Below, piece after piece: positions 17,221 to 25,125 of a stretch of 64,000 bases of DNA. The translations under genes were made by a program, and so were the position numbers. The notes under the pieces are model-generated. The model was given only the letters and a program-made list of their open reading frames with translations, searched no databases and had not been told where the DNA came from. The stretch spans positions 558,001-622,000 of the forward strand of contig NZ_JAEVYN010000001.1 of NCBI RefSeq assembly GCF_016807185.1, written 5' to 3'. The first letter of the stretch is position 1. Every line of letters starts with the position of its first letter. Origin of the DNA: Leptolyngbya sp. Cla-17. Lineage in GTDB: Bacteria; Cyanobacteriota; Cyanobacteriia; Leptolyngbyales; Leptolyngbyaceae.

Positions 17221-18855
17221 ATGTCAGACAGTCAAAATGTCTTTCAAGTGGCAACCGATCGCGCCGAGTTGATTGAGCAACTTCTTGAGATCGGAACAGC
17301 GCTCTCCAGAACGAACGATTTGGGAGAAGTACTCAACTTAATCTTGACGAAATGCCGGGAAATTACTTGCAGTGATGCAGGCAGCGTCTACCTGATCGAT
17401 CATTCGGTTGATGTTCCAAGCCTTCTGTTTAAGGTCGCTCAAAACTTTTCCAGCCCTACTACCTTTCGAGAATTCACCATGCCAATGACTCAAAAGAGCT
17501 TGGCTGGCTATGTTGCTATAACTGGAAACACCCTGAACCTGCCTGATGCTTACGAAACTCCACCCGATGCGCCGTATCAACTTGATCGTAGTTTTGATCA
17601 AAGTATTCACTATCGGACGCGATCGGTGTTGATTTTACCGATGCAAAACCAGCGTGGCGATACCATCGGAGTCTTGCAACTGATTAATCGCAAAACGTCT
17701 TCTGATGCGATAGTCACCCCCGAAAATGCGCTAACTGTGACTCAACCTTACTCAAAATGGGAAGAGCGCGTTTTGAAATCCTTGGCGAGTCAAGCGGCTA
17801 TCTCGCTTGAGCGCAATCAGTTGCATCAAAGCATTGAAAATTTATTTGAAGGTTTTGTCAAAGCCTCTGTTCAAGTGATTGAAGCTCGCGATCCTTGCAC
17901 ATCGGGGCACTCTGAAAGGGTTGCCGATTTAACTGTGCGCCTTAGCGAAGAGGTGAGCGCTGTATCATCTGGGCTATTGGCACCCATTGCTTTCAACCGT
18001 CACCAAATTCAAGAAGTTCGATATGCTGCCTTACTTCACGATTTTGGCAAAGTGGGCGTGCCAGAAGCTGTTTTGGTCAAAGCGAAGAAGCTTTATCCCT
18101 TGCAGCTAGAAGTTGTCAAACATCGGTTTGCGCTGGCTCAACGAACCCTCGAAATGGAGTGTGCCCAAGCCAAATATCGCCATTTAGTTGAACACCCTAG
18201 TCATCTGCTTCGGCATTCTAATCCGTCAGATTCTAGTTGTTTGCATTGTCAAGAGCTGGAGCAGTTGAATGCTCAATCGGCTGACGCGATCGCTCAGCTA
18301 AAGTACTACTGGGACATCCTTTTAGAAGCGAACGAACCCCGCATTTTGTCAGAAGAACCGCTGTTGCAATTAAAGGAGCTAGCTCGGTTTACCTACCGTG
18401 ATCTGGATGGTTTGGAAAAGCCACTCGTCACGCCAGAGGAAATGGAACAACTCTTGGTGCGTCGGGGTAACCTCACCGAAACAGAGCGAGAGGCAATTCA
18501 ATCGCATGTCACACATACCTACGAATTCCTCAAGCGCATCCCGTGGACTAAAGATCTGCAAGGAGTCCCCTTAATTGCGTATGGACATCATGAAAAATTG
18601 GATGGATCAGGCTATCCCAGAGGTTTGAATGAAGACGAGATTCCGATTCAATCTCAAATCATGGCGATCGCTGACATTTATGATGCACTGACAGCGGGCG
18701 ATCGTCCTTATAAGCGCAGCCTAGCCATCTCATCGTCTATTCAAATTTTGAAACAAGAAGCCAAACATAATAAACTCAATACCGAGTTAGTTCTACTGTT
18801 TGAGCATCGGCGTGTATTCTCTGTCTTAGGACATCAGCTAGGCACACAAGCCTAA
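17221..18855 (+). CDS. GAF and HD-GYP domain phosphodiesterase-like protein
   Basis: Signalling protein with an N-terminal GAF sensor domain (about residues 15-200) and an HD-GYP domain. HD is in LLHDFGKVGVP (about 272-281), and the signature HHEKLDGSGYP is at about 456-466. HD-GYP proteins hydrolyse cyclic di-GMP with a bimetal centre. Here the two motifs are about 180 residues apart because of an insertion of roughly 120 residues containing CLHC, far longer than a minimal HD-GYP. Possible starts are TTG 17164, ATG 17182 and ATG 17221; the last gives MSDSQNVFQVATDR with a G-rich upstream and is preferred with limited confidence. Confidence 0.88.
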   Translation: MSDSQNVFQVATDRAELIEQLLEIGTALSRTNDLGEVLNLILTKCREITCSDAGSVYLIDHSVDVPSLLFKVAQNFSSPTTFREFTMPMTQKSLAGYVAITGNTLNLPDAYETPPDAPYQLDRSFDQSIHYRTRSVLILPMQNQRGDTIGVLQLINRKTSSDAIVTPENALTVTQPYSKWEERVLKSLASQAAISLERNQLHQSIENLFEGFVKASVQVIEARDPCTSGHSERVADLTVRLSEEVSAVSSGLLAPIAFNRHQIQEVRYAALLHDFGKVGVPEAVLVKAKKLYPLQLEVVKHRFALAQRTLEMECAQAKYRHLVEHPSHLLRHSNPSDSSCLHCQELEQLNAQSADAIAQLKYYWDILLEANEPRILSEEPLLQLKELARFTYRDLDGLEKPLVTPEEMEQLLVRRGNLTETEREAIQSHVTHTYEFLKRIPWTKDLQGVPLIAYGHHEKLDGSGYPRGLNEDEIPIQSQIMAIADIYDALTAGDRPYKRSLAISSSIQILKQEAKHNKLNTELVLLFEHRRVFSVLGHQLGTQA

Positions 18856-18974
18856 GTCAAATTCGCTGCCCGTTTGCTGAAGAAAAATTTCAATCTCAAT
18901 ACTTCCAATAAAATGTATTCTAAGTTGCAAAAACTCGGAAAATCAAAGCCTAATCTTAAAGTAGGCTGATTAAC

Positions 18975-19018
18975 CCAAGTGCAGATTAAGCTTTTGCCAA
19001 GTGCAGATTAAAGTTTTG
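18975..19018 (+). promoter_or_regulatory. Two 22-base direct repeats upstream of the porin gene
   Basis: CCAAGTGCAGATTAA occurs at 18975-18989 and again at 18997-19011. Extended to 22 bases, the two copies differ at two positions and abut without a gap, a spacing of two helical turns. They lie 65-108 bases upstream of the porin ATG, where an operator or activator site is expected. No matching regulator is known to me. Confidence 0.55.
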
Positions 19019-19082
19019 TCTGCTAATCTAAGTAGTCATAGGTCAAGTCATTAGCCACCCTATGTCGATGTGAGGAGAAAAA

Positions 19083-20879
19083 ATGTCAAAAAATTTGCTG
19101 AGAACCTTGTTAGTTTTTCCAGCGCTCTTGGGTGCCTTCATGGCAGTTGTCTCGCCCAGTGTCGCTGCTGAAACGAATATTTCCTCTGATGAAACGATCT
19201 TAGCTAGTTCAACTGAACAGACAGTTGCTCAAACTTTGCCCGCTTCTGTCGCCCAAGCTTTGCCTACCGCAACAGTTGCTCAAGCTCTGCCTGCTGCAAC
19301 TGACGGCACCACTTCTGACGCGGCTTCCCTCAATCAGATCAACCGCTACGTGCGTGAAGGTCGAGCAAATCAATTGGGTCAGGTAACTTCAGTTTCCCAA
19401 TTGACTGATGTTCGACCTACCGATTGGGCATTTCAAGCATTGCAGTCCCTCGTTGAGCGTTACGGCTGCATTGTGGGTTATCCCGACAAAACTTATCGTG
19501 GCAACCGTGCCATGACTCGTTACGAGTTTGCCGCCGGTTTGAACTCTTGCCTAGACAAGATTCAAGAGTTGATTGCTGCTGCTACAGCAGACTTCGTTAA
19601 AAAAGAAGATTTGGAAGTCGTTAAAAGGCTGCAAGAAGAGTTTGCAACTGAGCTTGCTGCTCTGCGTGGTCGCGTTGAATCTTTAGAGGTTCGCACCGCA
19701 ACCTTAGAGAAACAACAGTTTTCGACTACTACCAAGCTGTCCGGCGAAGTTATTTTCGCAGTCACAGATGAATTTGCTCAACCTGGCAGAAACGAAACCG
19801 TCTTCCAAGATAGGGTTCGTTTGACATTGACCTCCAGCTTCAGTGGACAGGACAAGCTCATTGTCCGTTTGGCGGCAGGCAACGCCGACCCTTTCAGAAC
19901 GTTTGACCGTGCTGGCAACGCTACAGGCTCTATTCTAGAAGGATTCCAGCAGTTTAACTTTGGTAGCACGGGCGGTAACCGTGTCTTCGCTGACTGGGTT
20001 GCTTACTACTTCCCAGTTGGTGAAAACATTCAGGTTTATATCCCTGCTTATGCCGGTCTTCACTATGACTACATGCCAACTCATGCAGGCTATTTTGAAG
20101 ATTTTGATGGCGGTAACGGTGGTCTTTCCTATTTTGCTTCTCGCAACCCCATCTATGACATCGGCGGCGGTTCCGGTATTGGTGCAACCTTTGGTGCTGG
20201 TAAAGCGTTGTCTCTCAGCCTTGGCTACTTAGCAGATAACGGTAGCTATTTGCCAAGCCGCGCAGCCTCCACATTCACATTGGGAGCTAATAATCCTGCT
20301 AGTGAAGGCGGCTTGTTTAACGGTAGCTACAGTGCCTTAGCTCAAATTAACTTCACCCCCAACGATAAACTCTCGGTTGGTTTAGCCTATGTTAATGCAT
20401 TCCGCAAGCGGGATGTGTTTGATGGCGGCGGTGGAGCAGCGGCAAATGGTACTAGCTTTGCTAACTTCCAGGATACGAATGGTGCCTTGGGTAAGGAAGC
20501 TGGCAGTGTTGTGAATGGTGGCGGTATTTCAGCAGTCTTCAAGCTAAATGAGAAGATTGCCATCAATGGCTGGGGTTCTTTCTTTAGAATTGATGCGTTG
20601 GGAGATGGCATTGGCAGACGTGATGTTTGGAGCTACGCATTGGGTCTTTCTTTCCCTGACTTTGGCAAACCAGGTAACTTGCTAGGCGTGTTGGCTGGTA
20701 CTCCTCCCTATGCAGGTGGCATTGGTGAGGTTCCCATTCACGTTGAAGGATTCTATCGAGTTCGATTGACCGATAATATTTCTATTACGCCCGGCGTGAT
20801 TTGGGTGATCAACCCCGGTCAGAACAAGGTCGACACAGACACGTTGATTGGAACGGTGAGAACAACCTTCACGTTCTAA
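19083..20879 (+). CDS. SLH-domain OprB-type porin (iron uptake porin family)
   Basis: Outer-membrane channel of the cyanobacterial Som/Slr1841 type. A signal peptide of about 28 residues is followed by a Val/Ala/Gln-rich linker, an SLH domain (about 110-155; LTDVRPTDWAFQALQSLVER) that binds peptidoglycan-linked pyruvylated polymer, a coiled coil (about 165-210), and an OprB beta-barrel to the end. It finishes VRTTFTF with a C-terminal Phe, as outer-membrane barrels do. GAGGAG sits nine bases before ATG. It is likely highly expressed: it has a strong ribosome-binding site, an upstream repeat pair and a clean terminator. Confidence 0.93.
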   Translation: MSKNLLRTLLVFPALLGAFMAVVSPSVAAETNISSDETILASSTEQTVAQTLPASVAQALPTATVAQALPAATDGTTSDAASLNQINRYVREGRANQLGQVTSVSQLTDVRPTDWAFQALQSLVERYGCIVGYPDKTYRGNRAMTRYEFAAGLNSCLDKIQELIAAATADFVKKEDLEVVKRLQEEFATELAALRGRVESLEVRTATLEKQQFSTTTKLSGEVIFAVTDEFAQPGRNETVFQDRVRLTLTSSFSGQDKLIVRLAAGNADPFRTFDRAGNATGSILEGFQQFNFGSTGGNRVFADWVAYYFPVGENIQVYIPAYAGLHYDYMPTHAGYFEDFDGGNGGLSYFASRNPIYDIGGGSGIGATFGAGKALSLSLGYLADNGSYLPSRAASTFTLGANNPASEGGLFNGSYSALAQINFTPNDKLSVGLAYVNAFRKRDVFDGGGGAAANGTSFANFQDTNGALGKEAGSVVNGGGISAVFKLNEKIAINGWGSFFRIDALGDGIGRRDVWSYALGLSFPDFGKPGNLLGVLAGTPPYAGGIGEVPIHVEGFYRVRLTDNISITPGVIWVINPGQNKVDTDTLIGTVRTTFTF

Positions 20880-20941
20880 GCTAGTTTGATTTCCTTCACA
20901 TCTGCTGTTTAGAGAATTCTGAATGCAGAACTCTTAATAAG

Positions 20942-20969
20942 AAACCCCGCCATTCAGCGGGGTTTTTTT
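20942..20969 (+). terminator. Intrinsic terminator of the porin gene
   Basis: AACCCCGC (20943-20950) pairs with GCGGGGTT (20957-20964), followed by a run of seven T. Confidence 0.95.
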
Positions 20970-21138
20970 ACTGCTATATTTTTGCTCCATCCAATGAGTG
21001 CTCTACTTGCTTGACGGAACAAGGTTTGGTTACCCGATCTACTACTCTTCAATCCTGAAGACTATATTGGATTATGGTAAGAGCGCTTTCCCAAAAACGC
21101 TTACACAAACGCGATCGCTGTTGTAGTCTGGGATCGTC

Positions 21139-21777
21139 ATGCTTGTACCCAAATTGATAGAATTAAGTTGGGATTGTTTTAATCAACCTATGACTTTTGT
21201 TACTAGCGGCTTATTTTTTGTTCCCTATAGTTTTTTGATCAGCGTCTTGCCTGGTGTAGATGCGTTGTTGTCTACGCAAGGCATCATGGTAGGTCTGCTT
21301 GCAGCCTATGCGGGCGCAATGTGGATGTTTTTAACGAGTGCTCCTAAGGTTCACACGGTAATGGTATCGGATCTGGAACTCGCTCGTCGATTATACGAAG
21401 GGATGCTGGAGTTGCCTGCGGCAGATGTGCCGTTGCACTATTACTACAACTATGAGCAATCCCTAGGAACAGCCATGATTGATCCAATCTATGCTTCGCC
21501 GGGTCTGGGACGCTCTGCGGTGGGAACGACAGGTTTAGCAGATGGATTGTGGTACCAGCTGAAAAAAAATACCCAACTGCATATTGTTTCTGGGGCAAGC
21601 TTAGGCGATAAAAATCGTCAGCGCCATGTGTCATTTGATCGGGATTGCTTGGAGCAAGTGTTACTGCGAGTCCAAATGCGCAGCTTGAAATATAAAATTC
21701 GGCATGAGAAACCGCTGAACTTTTTGATTAAAGATTATGACGGTAATATTGTTGAGATGGCGGAAGTATCTAATTAG
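21139..21777 (+). CDS. VOC/glyoxalase-like protein with an N-terminal membrane segment
   Basis: A 212-residue protein. Two hydrophobic segments (about 23-40 and 46-66) precede a vicinal-oxygen-chelate-like domain from about 70: VHTVMVSDLELARRLYEGML at the start and PLNFLIKDYDGNIVEMAEV at the end are typical of glyoxalase-fold proteins. The metal-ligand residues are not all obvious, so enzymatic activity is uncertain. The Hsp70-like gene begins eight bases after its stop, suggesting an operon. ATG start. Confidence 0.65.
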   Translation: MLVPKLIELSWDCFNQPMTFVTSGLFFVPYSFLISVLPGVDALLSTQGIMVGLLAAYAGAMWMFLTSAPKVHTVMVSDLELARRLYEGMLELPAADVPLHYYYNYEQSLGTAMIDPIYASPGLGRSAVGTTGLADGLWYQLKKNTQLHIVSGASLGDKNRQRHVSFDRDCLEQVLLRVQMRSLKYKIRHEKPLNFLIKDYDGNIVEMAEVSN

Positions 21778-21785
21778 AACGCTGC

Positions 21786-23384
21786 ATGGGAATTGCGATC
21801 GATTTTGGTACCAGCAATACGGTGATTGCTCGATGGAACCGGGCCACTCAGCAGCCTGAAACTATTACATTGCCTGGAGTTTCTTGGAAAACGGCGCAAA
21901 ATCCATCATTGATCCCCAGTTTGGTCTATGTAGAGGATGCAAGCCGAAGTAAAGTGATAGTTGGGCAAGCAGTCCGTGATCGCGCCTTAGATCTTGCCAG
22001 CGATCAGCGCTTTTTTCGCAATTTCAAGCGCGGGATTGGGTCGCCGATTCAGGGATTTTTGCCAGAATTGGATGGGCAAGCGATTCGATTTGAGCAGCTA
22101 GGGCAATGGTTTTTGGTAGATGTGATTCAGCAACTCAAAGCCAGCGATCCTGAAGTGGTGGAGTCAGTTGTGTTTACAGTGCCAGTAGACAGCTTTGAAT
22201 CCTATCGCTTGTGGTTGGGGCAAGTCTGCGAGATGTTGCAGCTTGATCAGGTGCGGATGCTAGATGAACCAACAGCAGCAGCACTGGGCTATGGATTGGG
22301 CGATCGCGAAACCTTATTAGTGGTTGATTTTGGCGGCGGAACCCTCGATTTGTCGCTCGTGCAATTAGACTGCGCTCAAAACAGTACGAAGCCTCTCGGG
22401 TTTATCTTGAAATGGGGACAAAAATCGTTTGCCGAGCAATCGGGGCAGCGACCCAAAATTGCGAGAGTGTTGGCAAAAGCGGGACAGAATTTAGGCGGTT
22501 CCGACATTGACAACTGGTTAGTCGATTACTTTGTAGAATCCCAAGGGGTAGCCATTAGCCCATTAGTCACTCGACTAACAGAGCGCTTAAAAATTCAACT
22601 TTCCCTGCAACCTCAAGCGCAAGAGGTTTATTTTAACGATGAAACTTTTGACACCTATGATTTGCAACTGACCCGGACCCAGTTTGAAGAAATTTTGGCG
22701 CAGCATCAATTTTTCGATCGCCTAAATGATTGCATGAGCCAGGTATTGCAGCAAGCGCGGCGGCAAGGTCTGGAGGCAAAGGATATTGATGCTGTGTTGC
22801 TAGTAGGAGGCACGGCACAAATTCCGGCAGTGCAAACTTGGGTGCAACGGTATTTTGATGCCAATAAGATTCGGTGTGAAAAGCCGTTCGAGGCGATCGC
22901 TCAAGGGGCGCTGCAACTGAGTCAAGGCGTAGAAATAAAAGATTTTCTTTACCACAGCTACGGCATTCGCTTCTGGGATCGGCGCAATAATTGCCATAGT
23001 TGGCATCCGCTAATCAAAGCGGGGCAAGCCTATCCCATGGAAAATCCGGTGGAAATTGTCTTAGGGGCTTCGGTCAATAGCCAGCCTAGCATTGAGCTAG
23101 TCTTAGGAGAACTAGGGGCAGACACCGATCAAACTGAGGTGTATTTTGATGGCGATCGCCTGGTGACTCGCCGCATTGATAGCAATCAAGCCCAGGTGCA
23201 ACCGTTGAATGATCGCGATAGTGCCCGTAGCATTGCTCAACTCGACCCGCCAGGAAATCCAGGCAGCGATCGCATCAAAGTCCAGTTCCGCATCGATAAC
23301 CAGCGCTTTCTCCGCATCACCGTCGAAGATTTGCTGGCGCTTCGCACCTTAGTAGACAATCAGCCAGTCGTTCAATTGAGCTAA
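21786..23384 (+). CDS. Hsp70 family (DnaK-like) ATPase
   Basis: A 532-residue actin-fold ATPase. It begins GIAIDFGTSNTVIARW (phosphate 1), has VVDFGGGTLDLSLVQL (phosphate 2) and the adenosine motif VLLVGGTAQIPAVQTWV. A C-terminal part of about 130 residues replaces the canonical substrate-binding domain, and there is no EEVD-like tail, so it is a divergent Hsp70 like those common in cyanobacteria, not DnaK itself. It is probably co-transcribed with the VOC-like protein upstream. Client proteins are unknown. Confidence 0.85.
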   Translation: MGIAIDFGTSNTVIARWNRATQQPETITLPGVSWKTAQNPSLIPSLVYVEDASRSKVIVGQAVRDRALDLASDQRFFRNFKRGIGSPIQGFLPELDGQAIRFEQLGQWFLVDVIQQLKASDPEVVESVVFTVPVDSFESYRLWLGQVCEMLQLDQVRMLDEPTAAALGYGLGDRETLLVVDFGGGTLDLSLVQLDCAQNSTKPLGFILKWGQKSFAEQSGQRPKIARVLAKAGQNLGGSDIDNWLVDYFVESQGVAISPLVTRLTERLKIQLSLQPQAQEVYFNDETFDTYDLQLTRTQFEEILAQHQFFDRLNDCMSQVLQQARRQGLEAKDIDAVLLVGGTAQIPAVQTWVQRYFDANKIRCEKPFEAIAQGALQLSQGVEIKDFLYHSYGIRFWDRRNNCHSWHPLIKAGQAYPMENPVEIVLGASVNSQPSIELVLGELGADTDQTEVYFDGDRLVTRRIDSNQAQVQPLNDRDSARSIAQLDPPGNPGSDRIKVQFRIDNQRFLRITVEDLLALRTLVDNQPVVQLS

Positions 23385-23396
23385 TTCAGTCTACTT

Positions 23397-23570
23397 ATGA
23401 CCTTGCCCGAAACTGATGCAGTGCAATGGACAGAACAAGTGCAATAGCAGCTTGAGGTAGAACGTCAGAAACGATCGCAACTTCTCGAAAAACTGCGAAC
23501 TGACAAGTCAGTACGATCGCTCACCCCAGAACAGTTGAACGCTCTTGACACCTCGCTAGAAGACGAATGA
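23397..23570 (+). pseudogene. Small reading frame interrupted by one TAG codon
   Basis: From ATG at 23397 a frame reads MTLPETDAVQWTEQVQ, then TAG (23445-23447), and continues QLEVERQKRSQLLEKLRTDK to LTPEQLNALDTSLEDE and TGA at 23570. The codon at the break differs from CAG by one base, in a Gln-rich helical context. The remainder is a charged helix of 58 codons in total. It follows the Hsp70-like gene by twelve bases on the same strand. It may be a recently inactivated gene, a sequencing error or chance; no family is recognised. Confidence 0.4.
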
Positions 23571-23579
23571 TAGACAAGG

Positions 23580-24875
23580 TTAAATCGCTGTGTTTTGGGT
23601 CTTCGCTGGGTCTTGAGGCAACCCTAGCAGTTCCCGTATTCCTGAACTGTATTGGGCTTGTTGCCAGTTCTTTGCGGATTGAATGCAAGCCACAGCAGCT
23701 TTTTTAGCTTGAGTGAGGTCATCACCTGTGAGATTAGCATTCCACAAATAGGCACCGCTGAGGTCAGCACCGCTAAGGTTGGCACCGTTGAGACTGGCAC
23801 CGCTGAGACTGGCAACGACAAGATTAGCATTCGTGAGATTAGCATCAACTAGGTCAGCACCCCCGAGCTTGGCATTGAAAAGGTTAGCACCGCTGAGGTT
23901 GGCAGTCCAAAGATTGGCACTCCTACAGTCGGCACCGCTGAGGTTAGCACTGCTGAGATCGGCACCACTAAGGTTGGCAGTCAAGAGGTTAGCATCGCTA
24001 AGGCAGGCATTATGGAGATTGGCACTCTGAAGTTTACAGGCAGAGAAGTTGACTTTCTTAAGATTGGCACCTTTTAACCTGATGCTAATCAGATCTAAGT
24101 CCAAGTGGTTTAACAGATCGGTATCGGCAAGAAATGATAGAACACTAGCTTTACGGGGAATGTCTTGATCAAACATTCTAAGCAGGGCTAATGTTCTGGC
24201 TCTCACCACATCTAATGCTGCCGCTGTATCAATCGACAGTTCTAGTTTTGCTGTTACTGCTGCGGTTGTAATATTTGCGTCCGTCCTTGCCGCATTCGGC
24301 ATATCCATAATGACAGTCGCGTGTTTAGCGGGTAACGACTTTTTTAACTGTTTATCGACTAGCAGTTCTGCCAACTGGTCAAAGTAAGTTTGCAGCGCTT
24401 GTTCTCGTTGTTGATCGGCATCTCGCGCTTTATCAGCTTCCTCTTTATCCCGTTTTGCTTTTTCTTGTGAGAACTGAAACAGAAAACCCAACCCTGCTAA
24501 TGTGGCAGGTGCCAGCAATAACGCCATCCAATCCCAAAGCGTTTTTGCGGATTGCAGCCTTTTGGTTGTGGTGGTTGTCTTAGTCGTTATTTTGCTGCTT
24601 GTGTTTTCTTTCCCAACTTCTGTCACCTCTAAGGCGTTTTCATCTTTGCTCTCTCCAAACCCTGTCCAGTCTCGCGCATCTACTTTCCACGGGGAAGCCT
24701 GATACTCGACCTTAAACAGAATTAGAAAGAGCGCGATTAGAACAAAGAGAGCAACAGGTATCCACGCTTGCGGCTGCTTTAGCCGAGGCAACCGACTCTG
24801 ATTAGCCATCTGGCTGCCCTGATCATTACGAGTTTTGCGATTGCGGTTAATCAAGCCTTGGATAAATCTCAGCAT
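23580..24875 (-). CDS. Membrane-anchored pentapeptide-repeat protein
   Basis: About 431 residues. Two membrane segments (about 37-55 and 111-131, WDWMALLLAPATLAGLGFLF) are followed by a coiled coil (about 133-175), and a four-helix-like region. A right-handed beta-helix of A(N/D)Lxx pentapeptides (about 280-395, ANLSGADLSSANLSGADCRS-like) comes near the end. Pentapeptide proteins are often scaffolds; the target is unknown. The frame extends upstream to a TTG at 25004, but ATG at 24875 or ATG at 24809 (MANQSRL) are better starts; the choice is uncertain. The short divergent frames opposite the repeat are artefacts of codon bias. Confidence 0.8.
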   Translation of the reverse strand: MLRFIQGLINRNRKTRNDQGSQMANQSRLPRLKQPQAWIPVALFVLIALFLILFKVEYQASPWKVDARDWTGFGESKDENALEVTEVGKENTSSKITTKTTTTTKRLQSAKTLWDWMALLLAPATLAGLGFLFQFSQEKAKRDKEEADKARDADQQREQALQTYFDQLAELLVDKQLKKSLPAKHATVIMDMPNAARTDANITTAAVTAKLELSIDTAAALDVVRARTLALLRMFDQDIPRKASVLSFLADTDLLNHLDLDLISIRLKGANLKKVNFSACKLQSANLHNACLSDANLLTANLSGADLSSANLSGADCRSANLWTANLSGANLFNAKLGGADLVDANLTNANLVVASLSGASLNGANLSGADLSGAYLWNANLTGDDLTQAKKAAVACIQSAKNWQQAQYSSGIRELLGLPQDPAKTQNTAI

Positions 24876-25052
24876 AATCGTGTCTGTTTCTAGGAATTTG
24901 AGCCAGCAGTGCGTTGATTTATCTGGGCAAAGCCCGTATCGCTTCTCTAAAGTCTTTGACCTAGCGATCGCCAAAGTCAAAGGATTTCCATAGAATTCTT
25001 TCAATCACACTTAGTTTTGTGTTAGTTTATAAAACGTTGCCAAAAGCAATAA

Positions 25053-25124
25053 GGGACGCTAGCTCAGTGGTAGAGCATTCGGCTTTTAACCGACTGGTCC
25101 TGGGTTCGAATCCCAGGCGTCCCA
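25053..25124 (+). tRNA. tRNA-Lys (anticodon TTT)
   Basis: Acceptor GGGACGC/GCGTCCC, D-arm AGCTCAGTGGTAGAGC, anticodon loop CTTTTAA giving TTT, and T-arm TGGGTTCGAATCCCA are all present. The discriminator is A; CCA is not encoded. The last base lies one base from the stop codon of the converging peptidase gene. Confidence 0.96.
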
Positions 25125-25125
25125 T

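Noticed and set aside
23624..24030. Several open frames opposite the pentapeptide repeat region
   Set aside because: They are by-products of the regular five-codon repeat on the coding strand.
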